From: Hymenobacter sp. UV11 | GTDB taxonomy: Bacteria; Bacteroidota; Bacteroidia; Cytophagales; Hymenobacteraceae | Direction: 5' to 3' | NCBI RefSeq assembly: GCF_004684095.1 | Contig: NZ_SRII01000008.1 | Coordinates: forward strand, 1 to 64,000 | DNA length: 64,000 nucleotides | In this document: in pieces, positions 23,037 through 32,653 of the stretch | Layout: every line of letters starts with the position of its first letter | Numbering within the stretch: position 1 is the first letter of the stretch | The notes under the pieces: model-generated | Databases searched by the model: none | Told to the model about the DNA's origin: nothing | Seen by the model: the letters and a program-made list of their open reading frames with translations, nothing else | Translations under genes and position numbers: made by a program

Positions 23037-25661
23037 TTATTGCCCCACCAAGAATACGGCGTTGCCAAACAGCAGCTTGCCGCTCTGCCAGAAGGCGCGG
23101 AACAAGGGGTTGTCGCCGAGGTACACCACCTGGCCGCGGCCCAGGTCCTGCTCGCCCAGCACAAACGTGTCCACCAACTCCTTGCGGGCCTTGCTGCCTG
23201 CGAAGCCGGCGTAGTAGCCGTTCTTTTTGATAACGCCCACGTTCCAGCCACCCTTACCTAAAAACTTGTAGCTAAGCGGCGTGCGAATGAGGGCCGAGTA
23301 CGTGTCGCCGTAGCCGAAGGCCAGCGGGTGCGTGTTGTCGAGCTGCACGCGGTAGATGGTGCCCAGCGCCTGGTCCTCGGTACTCTCGCGGGCGGCGGTG
23401 CCGTATTTGCGCAGCGGCAGGTAGGGGTTGGCCTGGGCCGTTTTCTTGAGGGCCACAGAGTCGGCCGACTTGGTTTTGAGTAGGAAATCGCGCTTGTTAG
23501 CCAGGAATTTGGCGCCGCCTTCCATCGCGATGAGCTTGCCGCCGCTGCGTATCCAGGCCTTGAGGCCATCGAGGGCGCGGTCCGTATAGATGTCGGAATA
23601 GTCGCCATCGGGCAGGATGAGCACGTCGATTTTTGACATATTTACCCGGCTCAGGTAGTCGGTGCCGAGCACGGTGATGGGGTAGCCGAGCTGCTGCTCG
23701 AAGAAGTGCCACACCTCGCCAAACGCCGTGGCGTCGATGCCCGGCCCGGCCACCACAGCCACCGTGGGCTGCTTCACGAAGTGCACCGAGCCCGAGCCCA
23801 GGTCGTGCCCAGTAGTCGAAAAACCGGTTTTCACGGCCTGCACCACCGTGCCCGCCGAGTCGGCCTGCGCCCGCACCAGCTGGTCAAACTTTGGTCCCAT
23901 CGCCTCGTTGCCGGTGCGCGTGATGATGAGCGTGCCGGGCGCGTACTTCTGGCCCTCGGCCTCGAAAGCCTGCTGGGCAAAGCGCACTTTCACCTTCTGC
24001 TGCAGCAGCTTGCTCAAGAAGCGCACGTCCTGCAGGTTATTCCAGCGGGCGAGGTAGGCATAGGGCTGGCTGTCGGCGGCGCTGCCCTTGACAACGGCGG
24101 GCGAGGGGGTAGGGCCGCTGCCGTCGAGGCGCTGGGTCAGGGCGTAGGCCTTCACCCCAAACGAGTAGGGTAGGGCCCACGACGTAATATCATAGGTGAG
24201 CGAGTCTTCGAGCTGTGGCTTGGGCTCAAACAGCACTTTCACGAGCGTCGATTTGGGCTGGTACATGCTCACGAGCACGTCGTGGGGCTGCACGGTCACG
24301 TCCTCCGTTTTGCCGCTGGTGTAGCTGTAGCCCTTGGTTTTGAGCTGCTTGGGCGCAAAGCCGTAGCTGATGTTCTGGCGCTCCAGGTACTGCGTCAGCA
24401 TGCGCAGCTGGCCAGGGTCGTTGCCCGAGGCCAGCACGTAGGTCTTGTAAGTGCCGCCGGGCTTGGTCTTAGCCGTAGTGAAGTACGACTGAAACTCGCG
24501 CAGCAGGTCGTCGTGGCGCTCGGCCGTGGCCTGAATGGTGGCCCGGCTGGCCGCGTGGTGGTGCGCAATGCGCTGGGCCAGCGTGAGCGTATCGCCGTCG
24601 GTGCGGGCGTAGGCCACGCCGGCCGGCCCGCCGCCGCCCTGCTCGTAGGTCATGCCGATGGCGCCGTTGAAGCTGGGCCAGGTATCGCCGTAGGTCGGGG
24701 CGAATAAATCGTAGGTTTCGCGGGTGAAATACAGCCAGTTATTCTTGTCAAACGTGGCCCGGTTGTAGTCGCCAATCACGCTCTGAAACTTGCGCTGCCA
24801 GGGCGTAATGTCGGCGTGGTAGGGCTTGGCGGCCGGTGAGAAGTAGTACGAATTGTTCGGGCCCATCTCGTGGAAGTCGGCGTGCACCTGCGGCATCCAC
24901 TTGTTATACAGCACAATGCGCTGGCGGCTTTCCTGCTGGGTCTGCCAGGCCCAGTCGCGGTTCAAGTCGAAGTAGTAGTGGTTGTAGCGCCCGCCGGGCC
25001 AGGGCTCGTGGTGCTCCCACGAGTCGGGGCCGGCGTTGGGATTCTGGTTCCGCACGCGGTTGTACCAGTTGGCGTAGCGGTCGTGGCCGTCGGGGTTCAC
25101 GCAGGGGTCTACCACGATTACCGTGTTCTTGAGCCAGTCCTGCATCTGCGTGTCCTGCGGGTTGCCCAGGTCGTACAGCACCTGCAAAACCGCCTCCGAG
25201 CTCACGGCCTCGTTGCCGTGCACGTTGTAGCTCAGCCAGCACACGGCCGGCAGCTGGCGGCTGGCCGCGCCGCTTTCGAGGCTGGCCAGCCGGCGGTCAT
25301 TCTGCTGAATATCAGTAAGCTTGCCGAAGTTTTCGGTGTTGCCAATCTCGATAACTTCCAGCGTGCGCTTCTCATACGTCTGGCCGTAGCGCGTGATGCG
25401 CATGCGGCCGGGTGAGTGGGCCACCACGTGGGCCGCGTAGCGCAGCACGTCGGCCTGGGGCGTAAACCGGCTGCCCAGCGGGTAACCCAGAAACTGCTCG
25501 GGCGTGAGCAGCGGCCCGGCCGCATCGGCGGCGCTGGTGGGGGGTAGGGCGGTTTGGGCGGCGCTGGCCAGGGGTAGGGCCAGGCCCAGCAGCAGCCCGC
25601 GGCCCGCCCGGCCGAGAGTGCGCGTAGCTTGCTGCCCGCGAAGGAATAGAGAACTCATCAA
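23037..25661 (-). CDS. M14 family zinc carboxypeptidase, exported
   Basis: 874 aa with a signal peptide (GRGLLLGLALPLASAAQ). The metallo-carboxypeptidase domain covers about residues 55-390: zinc ligands His and Glu in NVHGNEAVSSE and His in MPQVHADFHEMG, with VVDPCVNPDGHDRYANWYNR between. The rest (about 480-870) includes a glutamine-amidotransferase-like region (VAVVAGPGIDATAFGEVWHF, VLILPDGDYSD), a combination common in large Bacteroidota M14 proteins. Likely acts in periplasm or outside the cell on peptides. Start could be either of the first two Met codons. No Por tail is seen. Confidence 0.88.
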   Translation of the reverse strand: MMSSLFLRGQQATRTLGRAGRGLLLGLALPLASAAQTALPPTSAADAAGPLLTPEQFLGYPLGSRFTPQADVLRYAAHVVAHSPGRMRITRYGQTYEKRTLEVIEIGNTENFGKLTDIQQNDRRLASLESGAASRQLPAVCWLSYNVHGNEAVSSEAVLQVLYDLGNPQDTQMQDWLKNTVIVVDPCVNPDGHDRYANWYNRVRNQNPNAGPDSWEHHEPWPGGRYNHYYFDLNRDWAWQTQQESRQRIVLYNKWMPQVHADFHEMGPNNSYYFSPAAKPYHADITPWQRKFQSVIGDYNRATFDKNNWLYFTRETYDLFAPTYGDTWPSFNGAIGMTYEQGGGGPAGVAYARTDGDTLTLAQRIAHHHAASRATIQATAERHDDLLREFQSYFTTAKTKPGGTYKTYVLASGNDPGQLRMLTQYLERQNISYGFAPKQLKTKGYSYTSGKTEDVTVQPHDVLVSMYQPKSTLVKVLFEPKPQLEDSLTYDITSWALPYSFGVKAYALTQRLDGSGPTPSPAVVKGSAADSQPYAYLARWNNLQDVRFLSKLLQQKVKVRFAQQAFEAEGQKYAPGTLIITRTGNEAMGPKFDQLVRAQADSAGTVVQAVKTGFSTTGHDLGSGSVHFVKQPTVAVVAGPGIDATAFGEVWHFFEQQLGYPITVLGTDYLSRVNMSKIDVLILPDGDYSDIYTDRALDGLKAWIRSGGKLIAMEGGAKFLANKRDFLLKTKSADSVALKKTAQANPYLPLRKYGTAARESTEDQALGTIYRVQLDNTHPLAFGYGDTYSALIRTPLSYKFLGKGGWNVGVIKKNGYYAGFAGSKARKELVDTFVLGEQDLGRGQVVYLGDNPLFRAFWQSGKLLFGNAVFLVGQ

Positions 25662-25814
25662 ATGAAAGAAAGGCTACTTAGTGCGTGAAAAGACGGGGGT
25701 GTTTGGCGCAAAGATGCAGGCCACCTGCCAGCTTACCCACCACCAGGGACCCTTTTTGGTATTAAAGTCAGCTTTTTTTGAAATGAGAGGGTAATTTCAG
25801 AGGGCTAGCCAGCG

Positions 25815-27311
25815 CTACCCTTCTATTGGCGGCCGACGGCCGAACCACGGCTGCGCCTGTTCCAACTGCCCCGCCAGGCGAAAAAGCACGTCTTCAGCCC
25901 CTAGCCGGGCTATGAACTGCACGCCGCAGGGCAGGCCGTCGGCGGTCCAGTGCAGCGGCACCGACATGGCGGGCTGGCCCGTGAGGTTGGCCACCTGCGT
26001 ATAGGGCGTTTTTTCGAGGCTTTGCTCGGCCAGCTTTTCCACTATTCCCGAGCGCCGGATGAGGCCGCCCAGCCCAAACGTATTCACCACTTTCAGCAGC
26101 TTTTGCTCAAACGGCTTGGGCTGCAATTCGCCGATGCGCACGGGCGGCGTGGCCAGCGTGGGCGTCAGCAGCAGGTCGTAGGTCTGGTGAAACCGGCCCA
26201 TGCGGCGGGCGTGGTCGTTCCAGCTGTGGCGCGCGGCCGCAAAGTCGGCGGCCGAGTAGGTGCGGCCCAGCAAACCTAGCAGCCAGGTAGTCGGCTCCAC
26301 ATCACGGGGCCGGGCATTGCGGCCCAGCACTGTTTTTAGCCCCGCGATGCTAGCCCCGGTTTCGCCAAAATACAGCATCATAAATGCCGTCGACACGGCC
26401 CGGCCATCGAAGGGCAGTGGCACTTCTTCCACGTCGTGGCCCAGGCTTTCGAGCAGCTTGGCTGCCTCGCGCACGGCGGTGGCGCACTCGGGGTGTAGCG
26501 GCCGGCCCAGCGGGTGGTCGAGGGTGAAGGCGATGCGCAGGCGGCCGGGCGCGCGGCCCACTTCCTCCAGGTAGGGCCGGGTGGGAGGGGGTAGGAAATA
26601 CGGCGCGCCCACGTCGGGGCCCTGGGTGGCGTCGAGGGCGGCGGCGCTGTCGCGCACCGAGCGCGTGAGCACGTGCTCCACGGCCGCGCCCTGCCACTTT
26701 TCGCCCTGCTCGGGGCCGGTGGGCACGCGCCCCCGGCTGGGTTTGAGCCCAAACAGCCCACAGCACGCCGCCGGAATCCGGATGGAGCCGCCCCCGTCGC
26801 CGGCCCCCGCCACCGGCACAATGCCCGCCGCCACGGCCGCCGCCGCGCCGCCGCTGCTACCCCCCGGCGTGCGGCCCAGGTCCCACGGGTTGCGGCAGGG
26901 GCCGTAGAGCGCCGACTCGGTCACGCCCATGAGGGCAAACTCGGGCACGTTGGTTTTACCCAGAATATTGAGGCCCGCCGCCTGCCAGCGCCGCACCAGC
27001 TCGGCGTCCTCGGCAGGCACGAAATGGCGCAGGGCGCGGCTGCCGCCCGTGTGCGGCGCGCCGGCGTAGGCCGCGCCAAAGTCCTTCAGCAAAAATGGCA
27101 CGCCGCCGAATGGCCCATCCGGTAGCCCGGCCGCCGCGCGCTGTTGGGCTTGCTCGAAGAGTTTGAATATGATGGCGTTGAGGCGCGGGTTCACGGCTTC
27201 GGCGCGGGCGATGGCGGCGGCGCATAGCTCGGCGGCCGTGAGCTGGCCCCGGCGCACGAGGTCGGCCATGCCCAGGCCGTCGAGCTGGTCGTATTCGGTG
27301 GGGGTAAGCAT
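25815..27311 (-). CDS. amidase signature family enzyme
   Basis: 498 aa from the Met at 27311 (MLTPTEYDQLDGLG); the frame is open upstream but is unlikely to be translated because it enters an inverted repeat. The Ser-cisSer-Lys triad is visible: Lys in FLLKDFGAAYAG, the cis-Ser in GGSSGGAAAAVAAG, and the nucleophile in DGGGSIRIPAACCG. It hydrolyses amides; whether the substrate is a small amide or a peptide-like compound is unknown. It is not a GatA by context, since no gatB or gatC is near. Confidence 0.87.
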   Translation of the reverse strand: MLTPTEYDQLDGLGMADLVRRGQLTAAELCAAAIARAEAVNPRLNAIIFKLFEQAQQRAAAGLPDGPFGGVPFLLKDFGAAYAGAPHTGGSRALRHFVPAEDAELVRRWQAAGLNILGKTNVPEFALMGVTESALYGPCRNPWDLGRTPGGSSGGAAAAVAAGIVPVAGAGDGGGSIRIPAACCGLFGLKPSRGRVPTGPEQGEKWQGAAVEHVLTRSVRDSAAALDATQGPDVGAPYFLPPPTRPYLEEVGRAPGRLRIAFTLDHPLGRPLHPECATAVREAAKLLESLGHDVEEVPLPFDGRAVSTAFMMLYFGETGASIAGLKTVLGRNARPRDVEPTTWLLGLLGRTYSAADFAAARHSWNDHARRMGRFHQTYDLLLTPTLATPPVRIGELQPKPFEQKLLKVVNTFGLGGLIRRSGIVEKLAEQSLEKTPYTQVANLTGQPAMSVPLHWTADGLPCGVQFIARLGAEDVLFRLAGQLEQAQPWFGRRPPIEG

Positions 27312-27340
27312 GGCGGCAAGATAGGGGTAGGCTCTACTTT

Positions 27341-27513
27341 CTGGTGGTCGCCCAGCGTGGGGGCACCTCACCCCCTAGCCCCCTCTCCAAAAAAGAGGGG
27401 GAACTACCTCTAGTTTTAGCTTTTAGTCTGGAAATTAAATTTTAAAGCTAGTTCCCCCTCTTTTTTGGAGAGGGGGCTAGGGGGTGAGGTGCCCCCGCGC
27501 TGGACAACCACCG
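27341..27513. repeat. long inverted repeat with about 65-base arms
   Basis: Arms about 27341-27405 and 27449-27513 pair almost perfectly; the centre of each arm is GGCACCTCACCCCCTAGCCC and is followed by CCTCTCCAAAAAAGAGGGGG. It fills the gap between the divergent amidase and S9 peptidase genes. Sequence-related to the repeat at 32654-32811. Confidence 0.85.
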
Positions 27514-27593
27514 GAGCTAGGGGCTGCTGCGGAAAATATCCCCCATGCGTCCTGCTAATAAAAATCTGCGTCCTTATTATTACGCAAATTCTT

Positions 27594-29639
27594 ATGAAAA
27601 AACTCCTACCCCTCCTCGCTACCCTGACGCTGCCCCTGGCCAGCTTCGCCCAAACCAGCCCGCGCCCGCTCAACCTCGCCGACCTCAATCGGATGCGCGA
27701 TGTGGCCGACCCCAACCTCTCGCCCGATGGCGCCTGGGTGGCCTACACCGTGAGCCGCGTGGATACGGCCACTGACAAGCGCGACGCCGACGTGTGGATG
27801 GCCCGCACCGACGGCTCGCAGAATATCCGCGTCACGACCAACCCGGCCGGCGAAAGCAAGCCGCGCTTCAGCCCCGATGGCAAGTACCTGAGCTTCATCT
27901 CGGGCCGCAACCAGGAGGATGGCGGCGACGCGCAGCTCTGGCTGCTGAATCGCGCTGGTGGCGAGGCCGAAAAAGTGACTAAAATAAAGGGCAGTGTGTC
28001 GGACTACGTGTGGAGCCCTGATGGCTCGCGCATTGCCATGATTATCCGCGATGCCGACCCCGACTCGCTCACCGCCGCCCAGAAGGCTAAGAAGAAAACC
28101 GCCCCGCCCATCGTCATCGACCGCTTCCAGTTTAAGAAGGACGTGGATGGCTACCTCAACAGCCAGCGCCAGCACCTCTACGTGTTCGACGTGGCCACGC
28201 GCCGCCTCACCAAGCTCACGCCCGGCGTGTACGACGAGTACCTGCCCGCCTGGAGCCCCGACGGCAAGCAACTGGCTTTCAGCAGCAAGCGTGGACCAGA
28301 CCCCGACCGCCACGACAATTTCGACCTCTTCCTTATTGACGCCAAAGCCGGCGCCACGGCCCGGCCGCTACTAGCTACCGACGTGCCCGAAAGCGCGCCC
28401 AACTACGGCAGCCGCCCCGCCTGGAGCCCCGACGGCCGCCGCATTGCCTTCGTGCAGGGCGGCCCCAAGGAGCAGCTCGTGTACGCCCTGCACCAGCTGA
28501 TGGTGGTGGACGTGGCCGGCGGCCCCGCCCGCCCGCTCACCGCTGGCCTCGACCGCAACACGACCCAGCCGCAGTGGAGCGCCGACGGCAAAAGTGTCTA
28601 TTTCCTGCTCGAAGACGACCGCGCCGAGTCGCTCATGCGGGTGCCCGCCACCGGCGGCAAGCTCTCAACAGTGCTGGCCGGCCCGCGCCAGGTCGGCGAT
28701 TTCGATAGGACCGGCAAGGGCGCCACGGTGGTGCTCAGCAGCCAGCCCCAGCAGCCCACCGAGGTATTCGCGCTCGATAAAAAAGGCAAATTGCTACCTC
28801 TCTCCAAGCAGAACGACGCCTGGCTGAAGGACGTGGCGCTGGGCGCCGTCGAGCCCATGCAGGCCAAGAGCAAGGACGGCACGCTGGTGAGCGGCTTCAC
28901 CATCAAACCCGTAGGCTACCAGGTGGGGCACAAATACCCGACCATCCTGCGCATCCACGGCGGGCCGGTGGCGCAGTTTGGCTACGGCTTTGCGTTTGAG
29001 TGGCAATACTTTGCGGCCAATGGCTACGCCGTGGTGGTGGCCAACCCGCGCGGCAGCTCGGGCCGCGGCCTGGAGTACAGCAAGGCCATCTACGCCGACT
29101 GGGGCAACAAGGACACCGACGACGTGCTGGCCGTGGTGGACTACGCCGTGGCGGAAGGCCTGGCCGACCCCGACCGCCTCGGCGTGGGCGGCTGGAGCTA
29201 CGGCGGCATCATGACCGACCAGGTTATTGCCCGCGACCAGCGCTTTAAGGCGGCCGTGAGCGGCGCCAGCATCGGCAACGTGCTGGCCGGCTACGGCACC
29301 GACCAGTACATCCGCGACTACGAAACCGAGCTGGGCACGCCCTGGAAAAACACCGACGTGTACCTGCGTGTGTCCTACCCCTTCTACCACGCCGACCAGA
29401 TTAAAACCCCCACGCTCTTCGTGTGCGGCGAAAAGGATTTCAACGTGCCCCTACTCAATACCGAGCAGATGTACCAGGCCCTGCAAAGCCTGCACGTACC
29501 CACCCAGCTCGTCATCTACCCCGGTCAGTTTCACGGCGTCACGACCCCCAGCTACGTCAAGGACCGCTACGTGCGCTACCTCAAATGGTATAATAAGTAC
29601 CTGATGCCCAGCGGCACGGCCCAGGCCGGCGCGCGGTAG
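27594..29639 (+). CDS. S9 family (prolyl oligopeptidase/acylaminoacyl peptidase) serine peptidase
   Basis: 681 aa from the ATG at 27594, which gives a signal peptide (LLPLLATLTLPLASFAQ). An N-terminal beta-propeller (about 30-390) shows repeated SPDG blades (SPDGAWVAY, SPDGKYLSF, SPDGSRIAM, SPDGKQLAF, SPDGRRIAF). The C-terminal alpha/beta-hydrolase domain has the nucleophile in GGWSYGG (about Ser536), Asp in CGEKDFNVPL (about 614) and His647 in QFHGV. Periplasmic peptide degradation is likely. Its 5' side is occupied by the long inverted repeat. Confidence 0.93.
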   Translation: MKKLLPLLATLTLPLASFAQTSPRPLNLADLNRMRDVADPNLSPDGAWVAYTVSRVDTATDKRDADVWMARTDGSQNIRVTTNPAGESKPRFSPDGKYLSFISGRNQEDGGDAQLWLLNRAGGEAEKVTKIKGSVSDYVWSPDGSRIAMIIRDADPDSLTAAQKAKKKTAPPIVIDRFQFKKDVDGYLNSQRQHLYVFDVATRRLTKLTPGVYDEYLPAWSPDGKQLAFSSKRGPDPDRHDNFDLFLIDAKAGATARPLLATDVPESAPNYGSRPAWSPDGRRIAFVQGGPKEQLVYALHQLMVVDVAGGPARPLTAGLDRNTTQPQWSADGKSVYFLLEDDRAESLMRVPATGGKLSTVLAGPRQVGDFDRTGKGATVVLSSQPQQPTEVFALDKKGKLLPLSKQNDAWLKDVALGAVEPMQAKSKDGTLVSGFTIKPVGYQVGHKYPTILRIHGGPVAQFGYGFAFEWQYFAANGYAVVVANPRGSSGRGLEYSKAIYADWGNKDTDDVLAVVDYAVAEGLADPDRLGVGGWSYGGIMTDQVIARDQRFKAAVSGASIGNVLAGYGTDQYIRDYETELGTPWKNTDVYLRVSYPFYHADQIKTPTLFVCGEKDFNVPLLNTEQMYQALQSLHVPTQLVIYPGQFHGVTTPSYVKDRYVRYLKWYNKYLMPSGTAQAGAR

Positions 29640-29708
29640 CCGGCGCGGGCGGCGCGGAGGGGGGTAGGGGCACCGCCTACCCCCCTGCAAGCTGCCAACC
29701 TGCTTGAC

Positions 29709-29746
29709 ATGAAAACAGCCGCCCCATTTGGAGCGGCTGTTTTCAT
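29709..29746. terminator. bidirectional hairpin terminator
   Basis: Perfect 14-base arms ATGAAAACAGCCGC and complement around a 10-base loop, between convergent genes. Confidence 0.88.
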
Positions 29747-29762
29747 GCCTGCCTACATCAAG

Positions 29763-31559
29763 CTACAGCCCCGGAATCACGTCCAGCAGGCTGTGGCCTT
29801 TGGTGGCGATGGCCTCGCGGAACTGATTCTTAACCACATTTTTAATGATTTCGCTGGTGTCGCGCTCGCCGCGGGCCAGGGCTTTGGCAAACTCGATGGC
29901 CTGCGCGGTGCTCACCTTGCCGGGCATTGCGGGCTCGTTGGGGTCCACGTAGCAGTCGATAACGGCCGGGCCATCGTGAGCCAGCGCCGCGCGCACCACG
30001 CGGTCGGTGTCCTTCATGTCCTTGATGGTGAAGCCGGTGGCGCCGCAGGCTTCGGCGTACTTGGCGAAGTCAATCGACTGCAAATCAACGCCAAACTCGG
30101 GGTTGCCTTCCATCACCATCTGCTCCCACTTAATCTGGCCCAGGGCATTATTGTGGAAGATGAACACCTTGATGGGCAGCTTGTAGCGAACGGCCGTGGC
30201 CAGCTCACCCATCAGCATCGTGAAGCCGCCGTCGCCGACCAGCGACACCACTTGCCGGCCGGGGTAGGCCACCGACGCCGCGATGGCGTAGGGTAGGCCC
30301 GCGCCCATCGTGGCCAGCAGGCCCGAGGTCGAGAACAGCATCTGGTCCTGCATCTGGATGTAGCGGGCGGCCCAGGTCGTGTTGTTGCCGCAGTCGCAGG
30401 TCACGATAGCGTCGGGGTTCAGCAGCGGGCTCAGTACGTGGGGGATGGTCTGGGGCTTCATCGGCAAAGCCTCCTGGGTGCCGCGCTCGGCCAGCAGCTC
30501 GCGCCACGACTTCATGCGGTCCTGCGCTTTTTCGAGGAAATCGCGGTCGTCCTGGCGCTTGAGCAGGGGTAGGAGGCCTTGCAATACCGTTTTGCTGTCG
30601 CCCAGCAGGCCCACTTCCACGGGCGTGCGCAGGCCGATGTGGGTGGCGTCGAGGTCAATCTGCACCGTGCGGGCCTGGCCGGGCTTCGGATAAAACTCCA
30701 GGTAGGGAAAGTGCGAGCCAACTATCAGCAGCGTATCGCACTCCTCCATCGCGTCTTGCGAGGGCGCGGTGCCCAGCAGCCCCAGGCCGCCGGTGGTATA
30801 GGGCGAGTCGTCGGGCAGCACGCCCTTGCCGAGCAGCGCTTTGGCAACGGGCGCGCCTAGCAACTCGGCCAGTTGCGTAAGCTCGGCACGGGCATCGAGG
30901 GCGCCCCGACCGGCCAGAATGGCGACTTTCTTGCCCGCGTTAATCACCTCGGCGGCGCGCTGCAGTTGGGCCTGGGTAGGGGCTACTTCGCTGCTCACCA
31001 CTACCGGTTTGGTGTGGCCGGGCACGTTCTGGGCCGATACTTTGTCGTCGCTCGTCGTCCAGTCCTGCAGGTCTTTGGGGAAGGAAATGTGCGCTACCGT
31101 GCGCTGCCCCAGCGCCGTGCGAATGGCCTGGTCCGTAATGGTTTGCACGTGCTCGGGGCCCATCACGCGCTCGTTGCAGGCAGCCACGTCCTCGAATAAT
31201 TTTACCAGGTCTACGTCCTGCTGCCAGTAGGTACCGCTGAGGTCGTGCGCCGCGCTGCCTGTGATGGCCAGCACTGGCTGCCCGTCGTACTTGGCATCAT
31301 ACAGGCCGTTGAGCAAATGGATACCGCCGGGGCCGCCGGTGGCCAGGCACACGCCCAGCTTGCCCGTAAACTTGGCGTAGCTGCAGGCCATAAACGCGGC
31401 CGACTCCTCGTGGCGCACCAGCACCAGCTTTATCTTGTCCTGGTGGGTGCGCAGCGACTCGTAAAGGCCATTGATGCCGTCGCCCGGCAGGCTGAAAATC
31501 GTATCGACGCCCCAATCCAGTAATCGTTCGACCAGCAGGTCGGCTCCCGTCTTTGCCAT
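29763..31559 (-). CDS. thiamine-diphosphate enzyme, pyruvate oxidase/dehydrogenase (quinone) type (PoxB-like)
   Basis: 598 aa with all three ThDP-family domains: PYR domain with the catalytic Glu in LVRHEESAAFMACSYAKF, central domain around KKVAILAGRGAL, and PP domain with the GDG...N motif (SLVGDGGFTMLMGEL ... IFHNNALGQIKWEQM). The pattern fits pyruvate:quinone oxidoreductases rather than acetolactate synthase. Product would be acetate and CO2 with electrons to quinone or oxygen. It lies divergent to the XRE-S24 regulator gene with 280 bases between, so that regulator may control it. Confidence 0.87.
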   Translation of the reverse strand: MAKTGADLLVERLLDWGVDTIFSLPGDGINGLYESLRTHQDKIKLVLVRHEESAAFMACSYAKFTGKLGVCLATGGPGGIHLLNGLYDAKYDGQPVLAITGSAAHDLSGTYWQQDVDLVKLFEDVAACNERVMGPEHVQTITDQAIRTALGQRTVAHISFPKDLQDWTTSDDKVSAQNVPGHTKPVVVSSEVAPTQAQLQRAAEVINAGKKVAILAGRGALDARAELTQLAELLGAPVAKALLGKGVLPDDSPYTTGGLGLLGTAPSQDAMEECDTLLIVGSHFPYLEFYPKPGQARTVQIDLDATHIGLRTPVEVGLLGDSKTVLQGLLPLLKRQDDRDFLEKAQDRMKSWRELLAERGTQEALPMKPQTIPHVLSPLLNPDAIVTCDCGNNTTWAARYIQMQDQMLFSTSGLLATMGAGLPYAIAASVAYPGRQVVSLVGDGGFTMLMGELATAVRYKLPIKVFIFHNNALGQIKWEQMVMEGNPEFGVDLQSIDFAKYAEACGATGFTIKDMKDTDRVVRAALAHDGPAVIDCYVDPNEPAMPGKVSTAQAIEFAKALARGERDTSEIIKNVVKNQFREAIATKGHSLLDVIPGL

Positions 31560-31705
31560 GGTTGGTAGTGGTTACAGAGTGTAGGAAGGGGTAGTACGTC
31601 GGTTGCCCGGTCGTGAGTTGTGGCCGTGAGGACAGGGAAGGGGGGTAGGGAAGCCAAAAAGAATGTGCGGAGCGTCTTTGGCCCGCCTCACCCCGCTAAA
31701 TTTAT

Positions 31706-31720
31706 AATTTCTCAGAAATT
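31706..31720. promoter_or_regulatory. perfect palindrome, candidate operator of the XRE-S24 regulator
   Basis: AATTTCTCAGAAATT, a 15-base perfect palindrome with a central C, next to an AT-rich TTTATAATT stretch in the gap between the divergent PoxB-like and regulator genes. Confidence 0.45.
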
Positions 31721-31738
31721 CCCATCTCGTTAGCGTTG

Positions 31739-31765
31739 GCAAGTCTAATGGAATTAGTAACTTGC
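31739..31765. promoter_or_regulatory. interrupted palindrome, second candidate operator
   Basis: GCAAGT-CTAAT-GGA-ATTAG-TA-ACTTGC: two paired arm segments with a 2-base bulge. It lies 75-101 bases before the regulator start. Confidence 0.4.
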
Positions 31766-31839
31766 GCCCTGTGTTGCCGGATTGTGTGCGTCGCTGGCCC
31801 CTCGCGTTGGGCTATATCCTCCCTTGACTCCCTCCCGTT

Positions 31840-32646
31840 ATGATTAATACTAACCTCAAGTTCTGGCGTCGCGAGCTCAGCCTGACGCAAGCCCAACTAG
31901 CTGATAAGCTGGGTATCAAGCGCTCCCTGGTGGGTGCTTACGAAGAAGGCCGCGCCGAGCCGCGCCTAGCCACGCTCGTCAACATGGCGCGCCTCTTTAA
32001 TATCCCGCTCGACTCGCTGGCTACCACCGACTTTACCAAGCGCAAGAACGCCAAAACGGCCGCCGCCCTGCGCGAAGCCGGCCCGCTCACCGAAACCCTG
32101 CCCGAAGACAAGCCCCTGCGTATTCTGGCCATCACGGTAGGCCCCGACGACCGCGAAAATATCGAGCTGGTGCCCCTCAAAGCCGCCGCTGGCTACCTCA
32201 ATGGCTACGCCGACCGCGAATTTATTGAGGAGCTGCCCCGCTTCCGCCTACCCATGCTGGCCAGCACCGGCACCTACCGCGCCTTCGAAATCGCGGGCGA
32301 TTCCATGCTACCCCTCGCCAGCGGCACCACCATCGTGGGCCGCTACGTCGACGACTGGGCCGGCATTAAGGACGGTACGCCCTGCATCGTGGTCAGCCAA
32401 AAGGACGGTATCGTGTTCAAGCGCGTGTACAACAAGCTGAAGCAGAGTGCCATGTTTGCCCTGCAGTCAGATAACCCGCTGTACTCGCCCTACGATGTGA
32501 AGGCCGAAGACGTGCTCGAAATCTGGGAAGCCAAGAGCTACATCAGTAGCGCTTTCCCCATCGGCGGCGTGTCCTTGGAGCATCTGGCCAGCATGGTCCT
32601 CGACCTCACGCAGCAGGTGAAGCAGTTGCAATTGCAGCGGGCGTAG
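31840..32646 (+). CDS. XRE-type regulator with S24 (LexA/CI-like) peptidase domain
   Basis: 268 aa. Residues 4-62 are a helix-turn-helix of XRE type (LKFWRRELSLTQAQLADKLG, SLVGAYEEGRAEPRLATLV). Residues about 135-230 are an S24 domain: Ser155 in AGDSMLP and Lys194 in IVFKRVYN form the Ser/Lys dyad. An Ala117-Gly118 pair in LKAAAGYLNG lies 37 residues before Ser155, the same distance as in lambda CI (Ala111-Gly112 to Ser149), so self-cleavage is plausible. A C-terminal coiled coil (LDLTQQVKQLQLQ) follows. No phage genes are nearby, so a host stress regulator is likelier than a prophage repressor. Two palindromes lie upstream. Confidence 0.85.
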   Translation: MINTNLKFWRRELSLTQAQLADKLGIKRSLVGAYEEGRAEPRLATLVNMARLFNIPLDSLATTDFTKRKNAKTAAALREAGPLTETLPEDKPLRILAITVGPDDRENIELVPLKAAAGYLNGYADREFIEELPRFRLPMLASTGTYRAFEIAGDSMLPLASGTTIVGRYVDDWAGIKDGTPCIVVSQKDGIVFKRVYNKLKQSAMFALQSDNPLYSPYDVKAEDVLEIWEAKSYISSAFPIGGVSLEHLASMVLDLTQQVKQLQLQRA

Positions 32647-32653
32647 TACCTCC

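Noticed and set aside
27465..27593. N-terminal extension of the S9 peptidase
   Set aside because: It would be translated from the arm of the inverted repeat and would hide the clear signal peptide that starts at 27594.
31840..32646. Prophage repressor
   Set aside because: Neighbours are metabolic genes (pyruvate oxidase-like, phosphoglucomutase); no integrase, cro or phage structural gene is within the window.
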